Below are positions 1 to 9,485 of a stretch of DNA of 38,783 bases, piece after piece (within the stretch, counting starts at the first letter, position 1; each line of letters starts with the position of its first letter). The DNA is from Deltaproteobacteria bacterium. Lineage in GTDB: Bacteria; Myxococcota_A; Polyangia; Haliangiales; Haliangiaceae. The stretch lies in assembly GCA_005887925.1 (NCBI GenBank), contig VBLP01000288.1, positions 1 to 38,783 of the forward strand, in the 5' to 3' direction. A model generated the notes under the pieces. The model was not told the origin of the DNA, ran no database searches, and saw nothing but the letters and a program-made list of their open reading frames with translations. Position numbers and translations under genes: made by a program.

Positions 1-333
1 GATCGCGCGATCGTAGCCCTCGCGCGCCGCGGCGCGCTCGTCGATCACGCCGTCGATCACCCGCCCCGCGACCTCCATGCGAAAGCGGTGCACCGCCGCG
101 CGATCCGGCAGCGGAAAGATGTACGTCGCCTCGAGCGCTGCGCCCGTGGTGTTGATGAACGTCTGCGCCAGCTCGACCGTCGCGACCACGCCGGCGACCC
201 GCGCGTCGACCTCCATCGCGACCAGCGGCAGCGCGCCGCGCGCCGTCTCGAGCGCGCCGAACCCGGCGTCGACATCGCGGCCGTAGCTCGCGACCTCGTC
301 GTCACTCATCAACACCATCGGCAATGCAGTCAT
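1..333 (-). CDS. VIT-domain protein, N-terminal part (cut by window edge)
   Basis: The first 111 codons are present; the gene runs off the left end of the window. From about residue 33 the sequence reads as a VIT (vault protein inter-alpha-trypsin) domain: alternating hydrophobic strands, the pattern VELAQTFINTT, then YIFPLPDRAAVHRFRMEV and a region ending REGYDRAI, as expected for the first two thirds of that domain. VIT proteins usually carry a von Willebrand A domain further on, which cannot be seen here. There is no signal peptide in the first 30 residues. The ATG overlaps the stop of the upstream regulator gene (ATGA at 330-333), so the two are probably translationally coupled and functionally linked. 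What this family does in bacteria is poorly known; surface or complex assembly is only an inference. Confidence 0.8.
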   Translation of the reverse strand, partial: MTALPMVLMSDDEVASYGRDVDAGFGALETARGALPLVAMEVDARVAGVVATVELAQTFINTTGAALEATYIFPLPDRAAVHRFRMEVAGRVIDGVIDERAAAREGYDRAI

Positions 334-1205
334 GATTCCTCTCCAGGAGCATGGGATGCCAGCCGGCGGGATGCCAGCTCGGCGAGAAGCGGCGCCGCGG
401 CCGCGCGAAGCGCGCGGACATCGGCGGGCGAGATGACAACGCTCTCGTCGGTGACCGAGAGCGACAGCACGACATGGGGCGCCAGCTCGATCCGCAGCTC
501 CACCGCCGCACCGGGAACGGGCACCGGCTTCCTCCCCCGTGACCCCGCGGGCATCCCCGACGCCTCCGGCTCCATCGATGCGCCCGGCATCCCCGTCGAC
601 GCGTCCGGCCGCTCCGGTGCGCCCGGCATCCCGGTCGATGCATCTGTCATCGCATCTGTCATCCCTCCGACCCGAGCCGGAGCTCCCGGCGGACCTATCC
701 TCACGATCCGCGCGCGCGGCAGCGCGGCCGGATCCGAGCTCGCTGGCCCCTCCGGTATCTCGCCAGCGACCGGGCCCGCGGCAGAGGCAACGGCCTTCGC
801 GTCTGCCACCTCCGGCACCTCCGGCACACCACCATCGCTCGGCCGCGGCTCGCGCTTCCAGAACTCGGCGCGCGCTGGCCTCACCGTGACCGGCAGCTCC
901 ACGCCGGACATCCGCGCCAGCGTGAGATCGTCGAGCGTCGGCCACAGCTGCTGGATCTCCGACAGCGACCGGCCCATCGTCTGCAGCCGCTTGATCGCGA
1001 TCACCTGCGCCGCGTGCCGCTTGCCGTACAGCGCGGTTCGCCCGCGCGTCGCGCTCGGCCGATCCAGCAGCCCGAGCGTCACGTAATAACGGACGGTCCG
1101 CTCATCGGGCACTGCGCGGACCTGCCCGTTCTTCGGCGGCGGCAGCGCGGCGATCCGCGCGGCGACCTCGGCGACGAGCTCGGGCAAAGTCCACAGCCTG
1201 TCCAC
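330..1205 (-). CDS. MerR-like HTH transcriptional regulator
   Basis: The product has 291 residues and starts with GTG. Residues 1-90 look like a MerR-type winged helix: LWTLPELVAEVAA, then RTVRYYVTLGLLDRP (the usual RYYe.GLL pattern) and a second helix pair RHAAQVIAIKRLQTMGRSL. The middle is long, proline- and alanine-rich and probably disordered; it holds a short repeated element (DASTGMPGA twice, then a degenerate copy) at about residues 180-215. The last 60 residues look like a small beta-rich domain. The gene overlaps the VIT-protein gene by ATGA, so it most likely regulates or acts with that protein. No ribosome-binding site precedes the GTG, which lies only 7 bases after a good -10 box, so the mRNA may be leaderless. 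The DNA target and inducer are unknown. Confidence 0.8.
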   Translation of the reverse strand: MDRLWTLPELVAEVAARIAALPPPKNGQVRAVPDERTVRYYVTLGLLDRPSATRGRTALYGKRHAAQVIAIKRLQTMGRSLSEIQQLWPTLDDLTLARMSGVELPVTVRPARAEFWKREPRPSDGGVPEVPEVADAKAVASAAGPVAGEIPEGPASSDPAALPRARIVRIGPPGAPARVGGMTDAMTDASTGMPGAPERPDASTGMPGASMEPEASGMPAGSRGRKPVPVPGAAVELRIELAPHVVLSLSVTDESVVISPADVRALRAAAAPLLAELASRRLASHAPGEES

Positions 1206-1212
1206 GCCGTTC

Positions 1213-1240
1213 TATCTAACACTGTTATATTCACTGTCAA
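1213..1240 (-). promoter_or_regulatory. Sigma70-type promoter of the MerR/VIT operon
   Basis: On the minus strand there is a perfect -35 TTGACA (1235-1240), a 16-base spacer and a -10 TAGATA (1213-1218). It stands out as an AT-rich island in very GC-rich DNA. The spacer and -10 region include the dyad AACA-C-TGTT (1218-1226), a possible binding site for the MerR-like product, since MerR proteins typically bind between -35 and -10. A transcript would start at about 1205-1207, at the GTG codon itself. Confidence 0.7.
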
Positions 1241-1249
1241 ATAGGTTCC

Positions 1250-1284
1250 TTGCGAATCAGCGCAACTCACTGCAATTACTTGCG
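1250..1284. promoter_or_regulatory. Clustered TTGCG/CGCAA dyads upstream of the MerR promoter
   Basis: TTGCG (1250-1254) and CGCAA (1261-1265) form an inverted repeat around a 6-base gap. It is followed by GCAA (1272-1275) and TTGCG (1280-1284), a second dyad. The cluster sits just upstream of the -35 box on the minus strand, where an activator or second operator would bind. This is seen in sequence only; no protein is assigned. Confidence 0.35.
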
Positions 1285-1391
1285 TGACGACCGGAAGCAG
1301 GACCCGGGATCGCGAGACAGCGACAGCGAGGTCAGCCCCACGAACGGCTGCGCGCGTCCACACGACCTTCGATGTCTTCGGGTCGTCGATC

Positions 1392-1889
1392 TCACTCGCC
1401 GAGCGCGATCGAGTACGACGGCCGCTCGCCACCGGCGCGCGTCAGCTGCAGCGGCCGGGGAAGATGGAGCTGCCCGAGCTGCTCGATCGGCGCCCGTCCG
1501 CGGATCACGAAGCCGGTCACCGCGCCTTCGACGACGCTCGCGTAGCCGTACGCGCTGGCCGCCGCGATCCCGACATCGCCCAGGTTCCACTCGATCGCGC
1601 CGTCGCCGACGGCAGCCGCCGGTCCCAGCATCGCCGCCAGCTGGCGCGCCGGATGGCCAACCAGCTTCGCGTTCGCCTCGGCGTGGCGCCTCAGCTTGCC
1701 CACGTTGATCCCGAGCGGATCCGGCAGCACCGGCGCAGCAGGGGCGACGTCATGCGCCGCGATCGCCACGCGGCGCCCCGCTGGCGCAGCTCGCGCGGCG
1801 CGCGCGCCCCGCTCGGCGAGCGCCGTGGCCGGCCGCGATGCCACCACCCCGAGCAGGCTCGCGGCGAGGACCGCGACCATCCTGTGCAT
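1392..1889 (-). CDS. Secreted hypothetical protein
   Basis: 165 residues. The N-terminus [17 protein letters not shown] followed by ATALA-E is a good Sec signal peptide with an AxA cleavage site near residue 25. The mature part is alanine-rich with no domain I recognise; the C-terminal half (GVAVTGF-like hydrophobic strands, ending YSIALGE) may be a small beta fold. The gene is divergent from the response-regulator gene starting at 1940, with only about 50 bases between the starts. A Shine-Dalgarno sequence is not obvious; a second ATG three codons in is an alternative start. The reading frame is preferred over the overlapping plus-strand frames because only it gives a signal peptide and a balanced composition. 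Whether it is expressed is unproven. Confidence 0.5.
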   Translation of the reverse strand: MHRMVAVLAASLLGVVASRPATALAERGARAARAAPAGRRVAIAAHDVAPAAPVLPDPLGINVGKLRRHAEANAKLVGHPARQLAAMLGPAAAVGDGAIEWNLGDVGIAAASAYGYASVVEGAVTGFVIRGRAPIEQLGQLHLPRPLQLTRAGGERPSYSIALGE

Positions 1890-1939
1890 GCGGGGGGTCG
1901 CTGGGTTACGATGGCATGGTCCGTGGAAAGAGCTGACCC

Positions 1940-3303
<1,364 letters not shown>

Positions 3304-3307
<4 letters not shown>

Positions 3308-5199
3308 ACCCCGGGCTGATCCCGCTCGCGATCGCGACGATCGGCGCGTCGTACGCGGCGATCGTGCTGCGCGGCTGGCGGCGGCGCGACAACCTGATGT
3401 TCGGCCTGCTCGCGCTGACCGACGCCGCGATGACGGCGTGGCGCGGCATCAACGTGCTGACCGGCGGCTCGATCGTCTCGCCGGGCGTGCTGGTGCCGTG
3501 CATGCTCGGCACGATCGTCCTGGCGCTGCTCACGCTCGAGTTCGTGTCCGGGTTCCCGCGGCGCTGCCCGATGAGCTGGCGGTGGCGCGCGGCCATGCTC
3601 GCCTGGGGCGCGGTCGGCGTCGCGCTCTCGTTCGTCGCGACCGAGCCCAGCAACTTCTCCGACCCGGCCAGCATCCTGGCCGAGGTGGTGTTCTTCGGGC
3701 CGGCGACGGTGCTGGTGTTCGTGATCGGCGTGCGCGCGTTCCGGTGCACCTGCCAGCGCGATGCGCGGCTGGTGATCGCGGTCCTGTGGTTCCGCTGGGC
3801 GTTCGGCTTTCTCGCCTACCTGGTCGCTCCGCTCCTCGGTGTGTTCGAGGCGGCGGTGTGGGCCGAGACCACGTTTGCCACGATGATCGCGTTCGTCGTC
3901 ATCGGAACATCGGTCCTGCGCGGCGAGCTGTTCTCGATCCGATCGTCGGCCGCCGAGGCCCTCACGATCGCGACGATCGCGCTGCTGGTCATGCTCGGCG
4001 GCGGCGGCGCGGTGACCGCGGCGATGACCTACGTCGCGCCCGGCCGCCTGCAGCAGCTCGCGCTGCTCGGCGCGGCGTTCGTGCCGCTCGGCCTCGCCGC
4101 GCTGGGCTACGCGATGTATCCGCGGGTCGAGCGCCGCGTGCTCGCCGGCTTCGACGAGCGCCGCGCGCGCCGGCTCGGCGTGCAGGGCGATCCACTGCCG
4201 GCCGACGCGGCCGCCGCGATCGCCGAGGCCCGCCGCCGGATCGCGTCCATCGGCGACGGCGCCGAGGTCCGCTGGGTCGCCAACACCGAGCTGTCGCCCG
4301 ACCTCGCCCAGCAGCTCGCGATCGGCGAGCCGTTGCGGCGCGACGAGATGCCCGAGCTGCCGGCGAGCTGCGTCGTGCCCGCGCTCGGCGCCGATCGCGT
4401 CCTGGTCGGCGCGTTCTACCTCGACGGCGGCCTCGTCGATCGCGACACCTACGTCGTCGCGCGCGATCTCGCGGCGCGGGTCGCGGTCGCGGTCCAGCGC
4501 GCCCAGGCGGTGTCCGAGCTCGTCGACGCGCGCCGGCTCGCCGCGCTCGGCCAGTTCGCGGCGGCGATCGCGCACGACATCCGCACCCCGCTGACCAGCA
4601 TCTCGATGAACGTGCAGATCCTGCGCCGCAAGCTGCAGCTGCCCGACGACGATCGCGAGCACCTCGACATCGCCCTGGAGGAGCTCGCCCGGCTCGATCG
4701 CTCGGTCGCCGAGATCCTCGACTTCGCCAAGCCGGTCAAGCTGAGCTCCGAGCCGATCGACGTCGTCGAGCTGATCGAGACCACCCGGAAGAACCTGACC
4801 CCGGTCCTGTCCGGGCGCGGCGTCGCCGTGCGCGTCGAACCGGCCGGCGCGAGCGACGCGCTGACCGTGCACGGCGATCCGCAGCGGCTGCGCCAGGTGC
4901 TGACCAACCTCGTCGACAACGCCGCCAACGCGTCGCGCCCCGGCGGCGAGGTCACGCTGCGCGCGATCACGACCGCCGATCGCCACGTCGCGATCGAGAT
5001 CGAGGACCACGGCCGCGGCATCGGCCCCGACGACCTGCCGCGGATCTTCGAGCCGTTCTTCACGACCCGTCCCGACGGCACGGGCCTGGGCCTGGCGATC
5101 GTCCACAAGGTGATCCGCGCGCACGGCGGCGACATCAAGGTCCGCTCGACGCTCGGCGCCGGCTCGACGTTCACCATCACGCTGCCCGCGCCGGCCTGA
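3304..5199 (+). CDS. Membrane-bound sensor histidine kinase
   Basis: 631 residues starting at GTG 3304, which overlaps the stop of the regulator gene. The first 280 or so residues hold eight or nine hydrophobic helices, so this is a multi-pass sensor rather than a two-helix one. A GAF-like stretch (about 300-405) leads to a HisKA domain with the phospho-acceptor H424 in AHDIRTPL and to an ATPase domain: N box [13 protein letters not shown]1 [12 protein letters not shown]2 [19 protein letters not shown]. It should autophosphorylate and pass phosphate to D53 of the upstream regulator. The HDIR variant of the H box is common in NtrB-like kinases that partner sigma54 activators. The signal sensed is unknown. 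A GC hairpin follows the stop. Confidence 0.92.
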
Positions 5200-5223
5200 G
5201 CGCGGCGGCGCTCGCACCTCGAC

Positions 5224-5308
5224 GCGGCACCTGCCGCATGTGGGTCACCCGACGCGGTCGCACGCACGCGGGTAACGTCATGGTTGACGGCAGTAACGCC
5301 CCGTTACC
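5224..5308. promoter_or_regulatory. Hairpins and repeated GTAACG half-sites before the ABC exporter
   Basis: After the kinase stop there is a perfect dyad GCGGCA-CC-TGCCGC (5224-5237) without a T tract. Further on lie GGTAACG (5271-5277), GTAACG (5293-5298) and CGTTACC (5302-5308). The last two form a 6-bp stem with a CCC loop, and the first and last form a 7-bp inverted repeat, so two pairings compete. They lie 70-110 bases before the permease gene. They could be operator half-sites or a leader structure; the choice is open. Confidence 0.35.
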
Positions 5309-5380
5309 GCCGCTGCCCCTGCAACCGCCCGGAATCGCGCGCGCGCGGCCGGCATGCGAGCTGCTCTCACCACGAGAGAC

Positions 5381-6514
5381 ATGTGGAACCTGGCTCGCAA
5401 GCTCCTGCTGCACGATCGCCTGCGCTTCGCGGTCGCGATCGCGGGCGTGTCGGTCTCGGTGATGCTCGTACTGGTCCAGGTCGGCCTGTACTTCGGCTTC
5501 ATGAACACCGCGTCGTCGCTGATCGACGCCAGCCACGCCGACATCTGGGTCAGCAGGAAGAGCAACGAGTCGTTCGAGTTCGCGTCGCCGTTCGACGAGC
5601 GCGCGTTCTACAAGGTCGCCTCGGTCCCCGGCGTCGCGCAGGCCGAGCGCGTGGTGATGAACTTCGCGCAGTTCAAGCTCGCCGACGGCGGCGACCTCGG
5701 CGTCCAGATCGTCGGCATCGAGACCACGCCCGGCCGGCAGCCGCTGCTCGCGCCGTGGAACGTCGTCGCCGGCGACGTCAACCGCCTCGCCGAGCCCGGC
5801 GCGATCGTGCTCGACCGCTCCGAGTATCCCAAGCTCAAGATCGACCGGGTCGGCCACACCACCGAGATCGCCGGCGTCCGCGCCGAGGTCGTCGCGATGA
5901 CCAGCGGGATCCGGTCGTTCACGACCTCGCCGATCGTCTTCACCGACGTGCGCAGCGCGCGCGCCTTCCTGTCCCAGATCGGCGGCGAGCCGGTGACCTA
6001 CGTCCTGGTCCGGGTCGCGCCCGGCGTCGACGTCGCGACCGTCCAGGCGCGGATCAACGCGCTGCCCTTCCTCGCCGGCTACACCACCGCCGAGATGTCC
6101 GAGCGCACGCGGAGCTACTGGTCGACCCGCACCGGCGTCGGCGCCGGGTTCTTCACCACCGCGGTGCTCGGCATCATCGTCGGGTTCGTCGTCGTCGGTC
6201 AGATCCTCTACAGCGGCACGCTGCAGTACATCCGCGAGTACGGCACGCTCAAGGCGATGGGCGCCCGCAACACCGCGGTCGTCCGCGTGATCCTGTCGCA
6301 GGCGATGATCTCGGCGGCGCTGGGCTTCGCGGTCGGCGCGCCGCTCGCAATGGCGATGCGCGCCGCGATGAAGGGCGCCAACCTCACCGTCGCGCTGACC
6401 CCACCGCTCTACGCCGCGACCGCCGCGATCACCTGCGTGATGTGCGCGTTCGCCGCGCTGCTCTCGATCGTCAAGGTGTTCCGGCTCGACCCCGCGTCGG
6501 TGTTCAAGAGCTAG
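5381..6514 (+). CDS. ABC exporter permease (FtsX/MacB-DevC type)
   Basis: The protein has one N-terminal membrane helix (LRFAVAIAGVSVSVMLVLVQ), a large extracytoplasmic domain of about 230 residues (MacB_PCD-like) and three C-terminal helices. The loop IREYGTLKAMGARN is the typical FtsX coupling segment that meets the ATPase. ATG 5381 is chosen because it gives the usual family start MWNLARKLLLHDRLRF with GAGAG just upstream; an in-frame ATG at 5354 would add nine residues. With the next two genes it makes a DevBCA-like exporter (permease, ATPase, membrane-fusion adaptor) that normally works with an outer-membrane channel. The gene itself is intact, unlike its two partners. Substrate unknown. 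Its position behind a two-component pair suggests, but does not prove, control by that pair. Confidence 0.88.
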   Translation: MWNLARKLLLHDRLRFAVAIAGVSVSVMLVLVQVGLYFGFMNTASSLIDASHADIWVSRKSNESFEFASPFDERAFYKVASVPGVAQAERVVMNFAQFKLADGGDLGVQIVGIETTPGRQPLLAPWNVVAGDVNRLAEPGAIVLDRSEYPKLKIDRVGHTTEIAGVRAEVVAMTSGIRSFTTSPIVFTDVRSARAFLSQIGGEPVTYVLVRVAPGVDVATVQARINALPFLAGYTTAEMSERTRSYWSTRTGVGAGFFTTAVLGIIVGFVVVGQILYSGTLQYIREYGTLKAMGARNTAVVRVILSQAMISAALGFAVGAPLAMAMRAAMKGANLTVALTPPLYAATAAITCVMCAFAALLSIVKVFRLDPASVFKS

Positions 6515-6526
6515 CCAGAGGTCCCC

Positions 6527-7247
6527 ATGATCGCACTCGCCGTCAACGAGCTCGTCTCCAACCTCGGCCCCGACCGCGGGCCGTCCGTCGTCGCCCGCAT
6601 GATCGGCATCACCAAGATCTACGGCAGCGGCGAGAACGCCGTCACCGCGCTGTCGGGGGCCAGCCTCGACGTGTTCCCCGGCGAGGTCATGCTGATCGAG
6701 GGCCCGTCGGGCTCGGGCAAGACCACGCTGATCTCGATCCTGGGCCTCCTGCTCACGGCGACCGCCGGCGAGGTCTGGCTCGAAGGCAAGAACGTCGCCG
6801 GCCTGGGCGAGCGCGAGCTGCCCGGGCTGCGCGCCCGCAACTTCGGCTTCGTGTTCCAGGGCTTCAACCTGTTCCCGGCGCTGACCGCGGTCGAGAACGT
6901 CGCGATCGCGATCCGGATGAAGAACCCGCGGGCCAGGAACGCCGACGCCGAGGCGCGCCGCCTGCTCGAGCAGGTCGGCCTCGGGCCGCGCATGCATCAC
7001 CTGCCCGCCGATCTGTCGGGGCGACCCGCCGATCCTCGTCGGCGACGAGCCGACCGCCGCGCTCGACACCCGGACCGCGCTGTCGGTGATGGAGCTCCTG
7101 CGCGAGCTCGCGACCCGCCAGCGCCGCGCCGTCGTCGTCGTCACCCACGATCCGCGCCTCGAGCGCTTCGCCGACCGCGTCGTCCGCGTCGAGGACGGCC
7201 TGATCCAGGCCATCACCACCAGCGAGTCCCCCAGGAGCCCGTCATGA
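6527..7247 (+). pseudogene. ABC exporter ATPase, internal deletion and frameshift at about 7018-7022
   Basis: The first 164 or so codons are a normal ABC ATPase: Walker A GPSGSGKTT, Q-loop FVFQGFNLFPALTAVENV, then LPADLSG. At that point the frame changes. The continuation in another frame starts at 7023 and is also normal: DPPILVGDEPTAALDTRT (Walker B and D-loop), VVVVTHDPRL (H-loop), ending at TGA 7245-7247. What is missing is the rest of the signature motif and the following helix (normally LSGGQxQRVAIARAL), about 14 residues; the frame change implies a loss of about 41 bases. Without the signature motif the enzyme could not hydrolyse ATP. The gap also places the ATPase start in frame with the adaptor gene, giving a long spurious fusion frame (6527-8092). 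Either a real lesion or an assembly error. Confidence 0.85.
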
Positions 7248-8207
7248 CCAAGCTACGCTACCTCGCCCTCGCCCTCCCGCTCGCCGTCGCCGGCTGGTGG
7301 TGGTCCGGCCGGTCCACGCCGGCGGTCCACGCCGACACGCAGGTCGCGCGGCCGAGCGTGCTGATCGCACCCGGCCGGGTCGAGCCGGTCCGCGATCCGG
7401 TCCGGCTCGCGTTCGAGGCCCAGGGCCGGATCGCCGAGATCCTCGTCGACGAAGGCGACACCGTTCACGCCGGCCAGGTGCTCGCGCGGCTCGACGATCG
7501 GCTCCCCGCCGCGCGCGTCGCCGCCGCCGAGGCCGGCCTCGCGCAGGCCAGGGCGCGCCTCGCGTTCGCCCGCCGCGGCCCGCGTGCCGAGGACCTGGCT
7601 GCCGCTCGCGCCGACGCCGATGCCGCCGCCGCCGCCGCCCGCCATCGCGGCGCCGAGCAGGCGCGCAGCGAGCACCTGGGCAAGGTCGGCGCGCTCGCCA
7701 CCACCGTGGTCGATGCCGACGACGCCGCGGCCCGGGTCGCCACCGCGCAGGCCACCGCCGCCAGCGCCCGCTACCAGTCGCTCGCCCGCGGCACGCGCAG
7801 CGAGCAGGTCGACGAGGCCGCCGCCGCCGTCGCGCTGGCGCAGGCCGAGCTCGACGCGGCGCGGGTCGCGCTCGATCAGACCGTGCTCCGCGCACCGAGC
7901 GACGGCGTGATCCTCCGGCGCACCGGCGAGGTCGGCGCGCTGGTCACGCTGATGGCCCCCGCGCCGGTCGTGTCGATGGCCGACCTCGGCCAGCTCGAGC
8001 TGCGCGCCGAGATCAGCCTACGGCGACCGCCGCTTCCCGGTCGTGCTCGGCCGCCTGACCCGCGAGCTCGGCCGCAAGACCGCGCGCGATGACGATCCGC
8101 GCGCCCGCGTCGACACCCGCGTGCTCGAGGTGATCGCCCGGTTCGACGGCGCGCCCGGCATCGCCCTGCCGCTCGGCCTGCGCATGCAGCTCCACGTCAC
8201 CAAGTGA
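7244..8207 (+). pseudogene. HlyD-family adaptor of the ABC exporter, frameshifted at about 8017-8020
   Basis: The start ATG overlaps the ATPase stop (ATGA at 7244-7247). The N-terminus has a membrane anchor (YLALALPLAVAGWWWSG), a first biotinyl-lipoyl half (APGRVEPVRDPVRLAFEAQG...), an alanine/arginine-rich coiled-coil hairpin (about residues 90-200) and a second lipoyl half (LRAPSDGVILRRTGEVG), as in DevB/HlyD adaptors. After LRAEIS the frame is lost and would stop at 8092. The true C-terminus continues in another frame from 8019 (YGDRRFPVVLGRLTREL ... VDTRVLEVIARFDG ... LRMQLHVTK) to TGA 8205-8207. In relatives about 15-20 residues (xxDVxxVxVGQxA-type) lie between these parts, so a short segment is missing as well as the frame. 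Confidence 0.82.
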
Positions 8208-8221
8208 TCGCTGGCTGACAG

Positions 8222-9184
8222 CTAGCGGCGCTGCCGGCCGCTGCCATCGGACAGCTTGCGGGTCGCCTCGCGGGATCGCGTGAGGAACGCCTCGGCCGAG
8301 ACGCTCATCGTCTCGGCGAGGAGACGAAACTCACGCAGCCGGCCCGAAGAGGTCCGCCACGCCAGTCCGATCGTGCGGCCGGGCACCGGCTTGGCGAACT
8401 CGGCGAGCGCGACCGGCCCATGCTTCTGCACCAGCGAGGCGATCGCGGCCTCGGGCAGCAGCGTCACGCCGAGCCCGCCGGCCACCATCTGGACCAGCGT
8501 GGGCAGGCTGGTCGCGCGGACCTCGACCGACTCGACCGCTCCGGCGCGCTTGCAGATCTCGAGCGCCTGGTCGCGCAGGCAGTGGCCGTCCTCGAGCAGG
8601 AGCACCGTCTGGTCGTCGAGGTCCTTCTCGGTGAGCTTGCCGCGCTGCTTGACCAGCGGCGCGCCGCGCGGCGCCGCCGCCACGAAGCCCTCGCGTGCTA
8701 CCGGCGCCGTCGTGAAATCGCCCTGCACCGGGATCGCCAGCAGCGCGATCTCGAGCTGGCCGGCCGCCAGCTGTATCAGCAGCCGCGAGGTCTGGTCCTC
8801 ACGCAGGATCAGCTCGAGCTTGGGAAACCGCCGGTGGACCTCCGGGAGCAAGGCCGGCAGCCAGTACGGCGCGATCGTGGGAATGACTCCGAGGCGGAGT
8901 GCTCCGACCAGCGGCTCGCTGCGGCGCCGCGCCGCGTCACCGACCGCATCTACCGCAATCAGCGCCTCACGCGCGCGGCTGACCACGTCCTCCCCCGCCG
9001 GCGTGATCAGCACGCTGCGCCGATCGCGCTCGAATACCTGGATACCCAGCACGTGCTCCGCCGCCTGGACCTGCGCCGATAACGCGGGCTGGGAGATCCC
9101 GAGCGTGGTGGCAGCACGCCGGAAGCTCCGGCTGTCGGCCACGGCGACCAGACTTTCGAGCTGGCGGATCGAGGGGCGCTCCAT
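8222..9184 (-). CDS. oxyR: OxyR-type LysR-family peroxide sensor
   Basis: 320 residues. The N-terminal winged helix-turn-helix (RQLESLVAVADSRSFRRAATTLGISQPALSAQ) is followed by a LysR effector domain. The redox loop LLLEDGHCLRDQALEICKR has C202 and C211, the same spacing of nine as C199/C208 of the E. coli protein, which form the peroxide-induced disulfide. That spacing and the DGHCLRDQ signature separate OxyR from other LysR proteins. Upstream, touching the start codon, is a full four-part OxyR site (9186-9222), which predicts autoregulation and control of the divergent ahp genes. No Shine-Dalgarno sequence is visible before the ATG. The gene faces the broken adaptor gene with 14 bases between the stops. 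Confidence 0.93.
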   Translation of the reverse strand: MERPSIRQLESLVAVADSRSFRRAATTLGISQPALSAQVQAAEHVLGIQVFERDRRSVLITPAGEDVVSRAREALIAVDAVGDAARRRSEPLVGALRLGVIPTIAPYWLPALLPEVHRRFPKLELILREDQTSRLLIQLAAGQLEIALLAIPVQGDFTTAPVAREGFVAAAPRGAPLVKQRGKLTEKDLDDQTVLLLEDGHCLRDQALEICKRAGAVESVEVRATSLPTLVQMVAGGLGVTLLPEAAIASLVQKHGPVALAEFAKPVPGRTIGLAWRTSSGRLREFRLLAETMSVSAEAFLTRSREATRKLSDGSGRQRR

Positions 9185-9185
9185 G

Positions 9186-9222
9186 ATAGGGCAAAGCTAT
9201 CAGATGAATAAAATTACTTGAT
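9186..9222. promoter_or_regulatory. OxyR operator
   Basis: The site reads ATAG (9186-9189), 7 bases, CTAT (9197-9200), 7 bases, ATAA (9208-9211), 7 bases, TGAT (9219-9222). This matches the known OxyR tetramer motif ATAG-N7-CTAT-N7-ATAG-N7-CTAT with a perfect first half, a near match in the second and exact 7-base spacing throughout. It lies between oxyR and the ahp genes, one base from the oxyR start, so the bound tetramer could repress oxyR and activate ahp transcription when oxidised. Confidence 0.87.
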
Positions 9223-9269
9223 TGGACTTTATCAGGAATGTCCGGGCATTGTGACGCTAGAGGCCTGTC

Positions 9270-9379
9270 ATGTTCACCGTCCGAGCCCTGTTCTCGCGTT
9301 TCAGGCCAAGCCCGTCGTTGGTCTCGCACCTGGCGCTCGGCTCGTCGAGCTTAGCCACCGCGGCGTCGAACGCAAGTGG
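9270..9379 (+). pseudogene. ahpC: Remnant of ahpC (peroxiredoxin) N-terminus
   Basis: ATG 9270 begins MFTV, the usual AhpC start. After one frame change the next frame reads [24 protein letters not shown] and ends ERKW, which resembles the first 35 residues of AhpC (for example LPAFxLKAVVSLxPGKxFxEI ... GKW). The peroxidatic-cysteine block that should follow (FFWPxDFTFVCPTE) and the rest of the protein are absent; 9380-9485 shows no recognisable coding sequence. Position supports the call: the remnant sits directly after the OxyR operator and before ahpD, where ahpC is found in oxyR-ahpC-ahpD loci. The identification rests on about 30 residues read by eye, so it is good but not certain. Confidence 0.62.
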
Positions 9380-9485
9380 CCGAGCCGCGCAAGCGGAACC
9401 AAACTCCCGTCGCGTTCGTTCACCTGGCACCAGATCGAGCGCCTCGCCGAGTTACCGGATGTTCCCTGCCGCGTAAGGAGCTCTC

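Noticed and set aside
545-660. Short tandem repeat in the MerR-like gene as a possible mobile or CRISPR-like repeat
   Set aside because: Only two and a half 9-residue units in a disordered linker; a normal low-complexity coding repeat.
5200-5380. A -24/-12 sigma54 promoter before the exporter permease
   Set aside because: GGCAC near 5227 is followed by GC at the wrong spacing (8 instead of 10 bases between GG and GC).
5177-7219. 680-codon minus-strand frame across the exporter genes
   Set aside because: Antisense shadow of permease and ATPase, without recognisable motifs.
6527-8092. A 521-codon frame that joins ATPase and adaptor
   Set aside because: The joining part (RPADPRRRRADRRARH...) is out-of-frame reading of the real ATPase C-terminus; it arises from the deletion and the ATGA overlap, not from a designed fusion.
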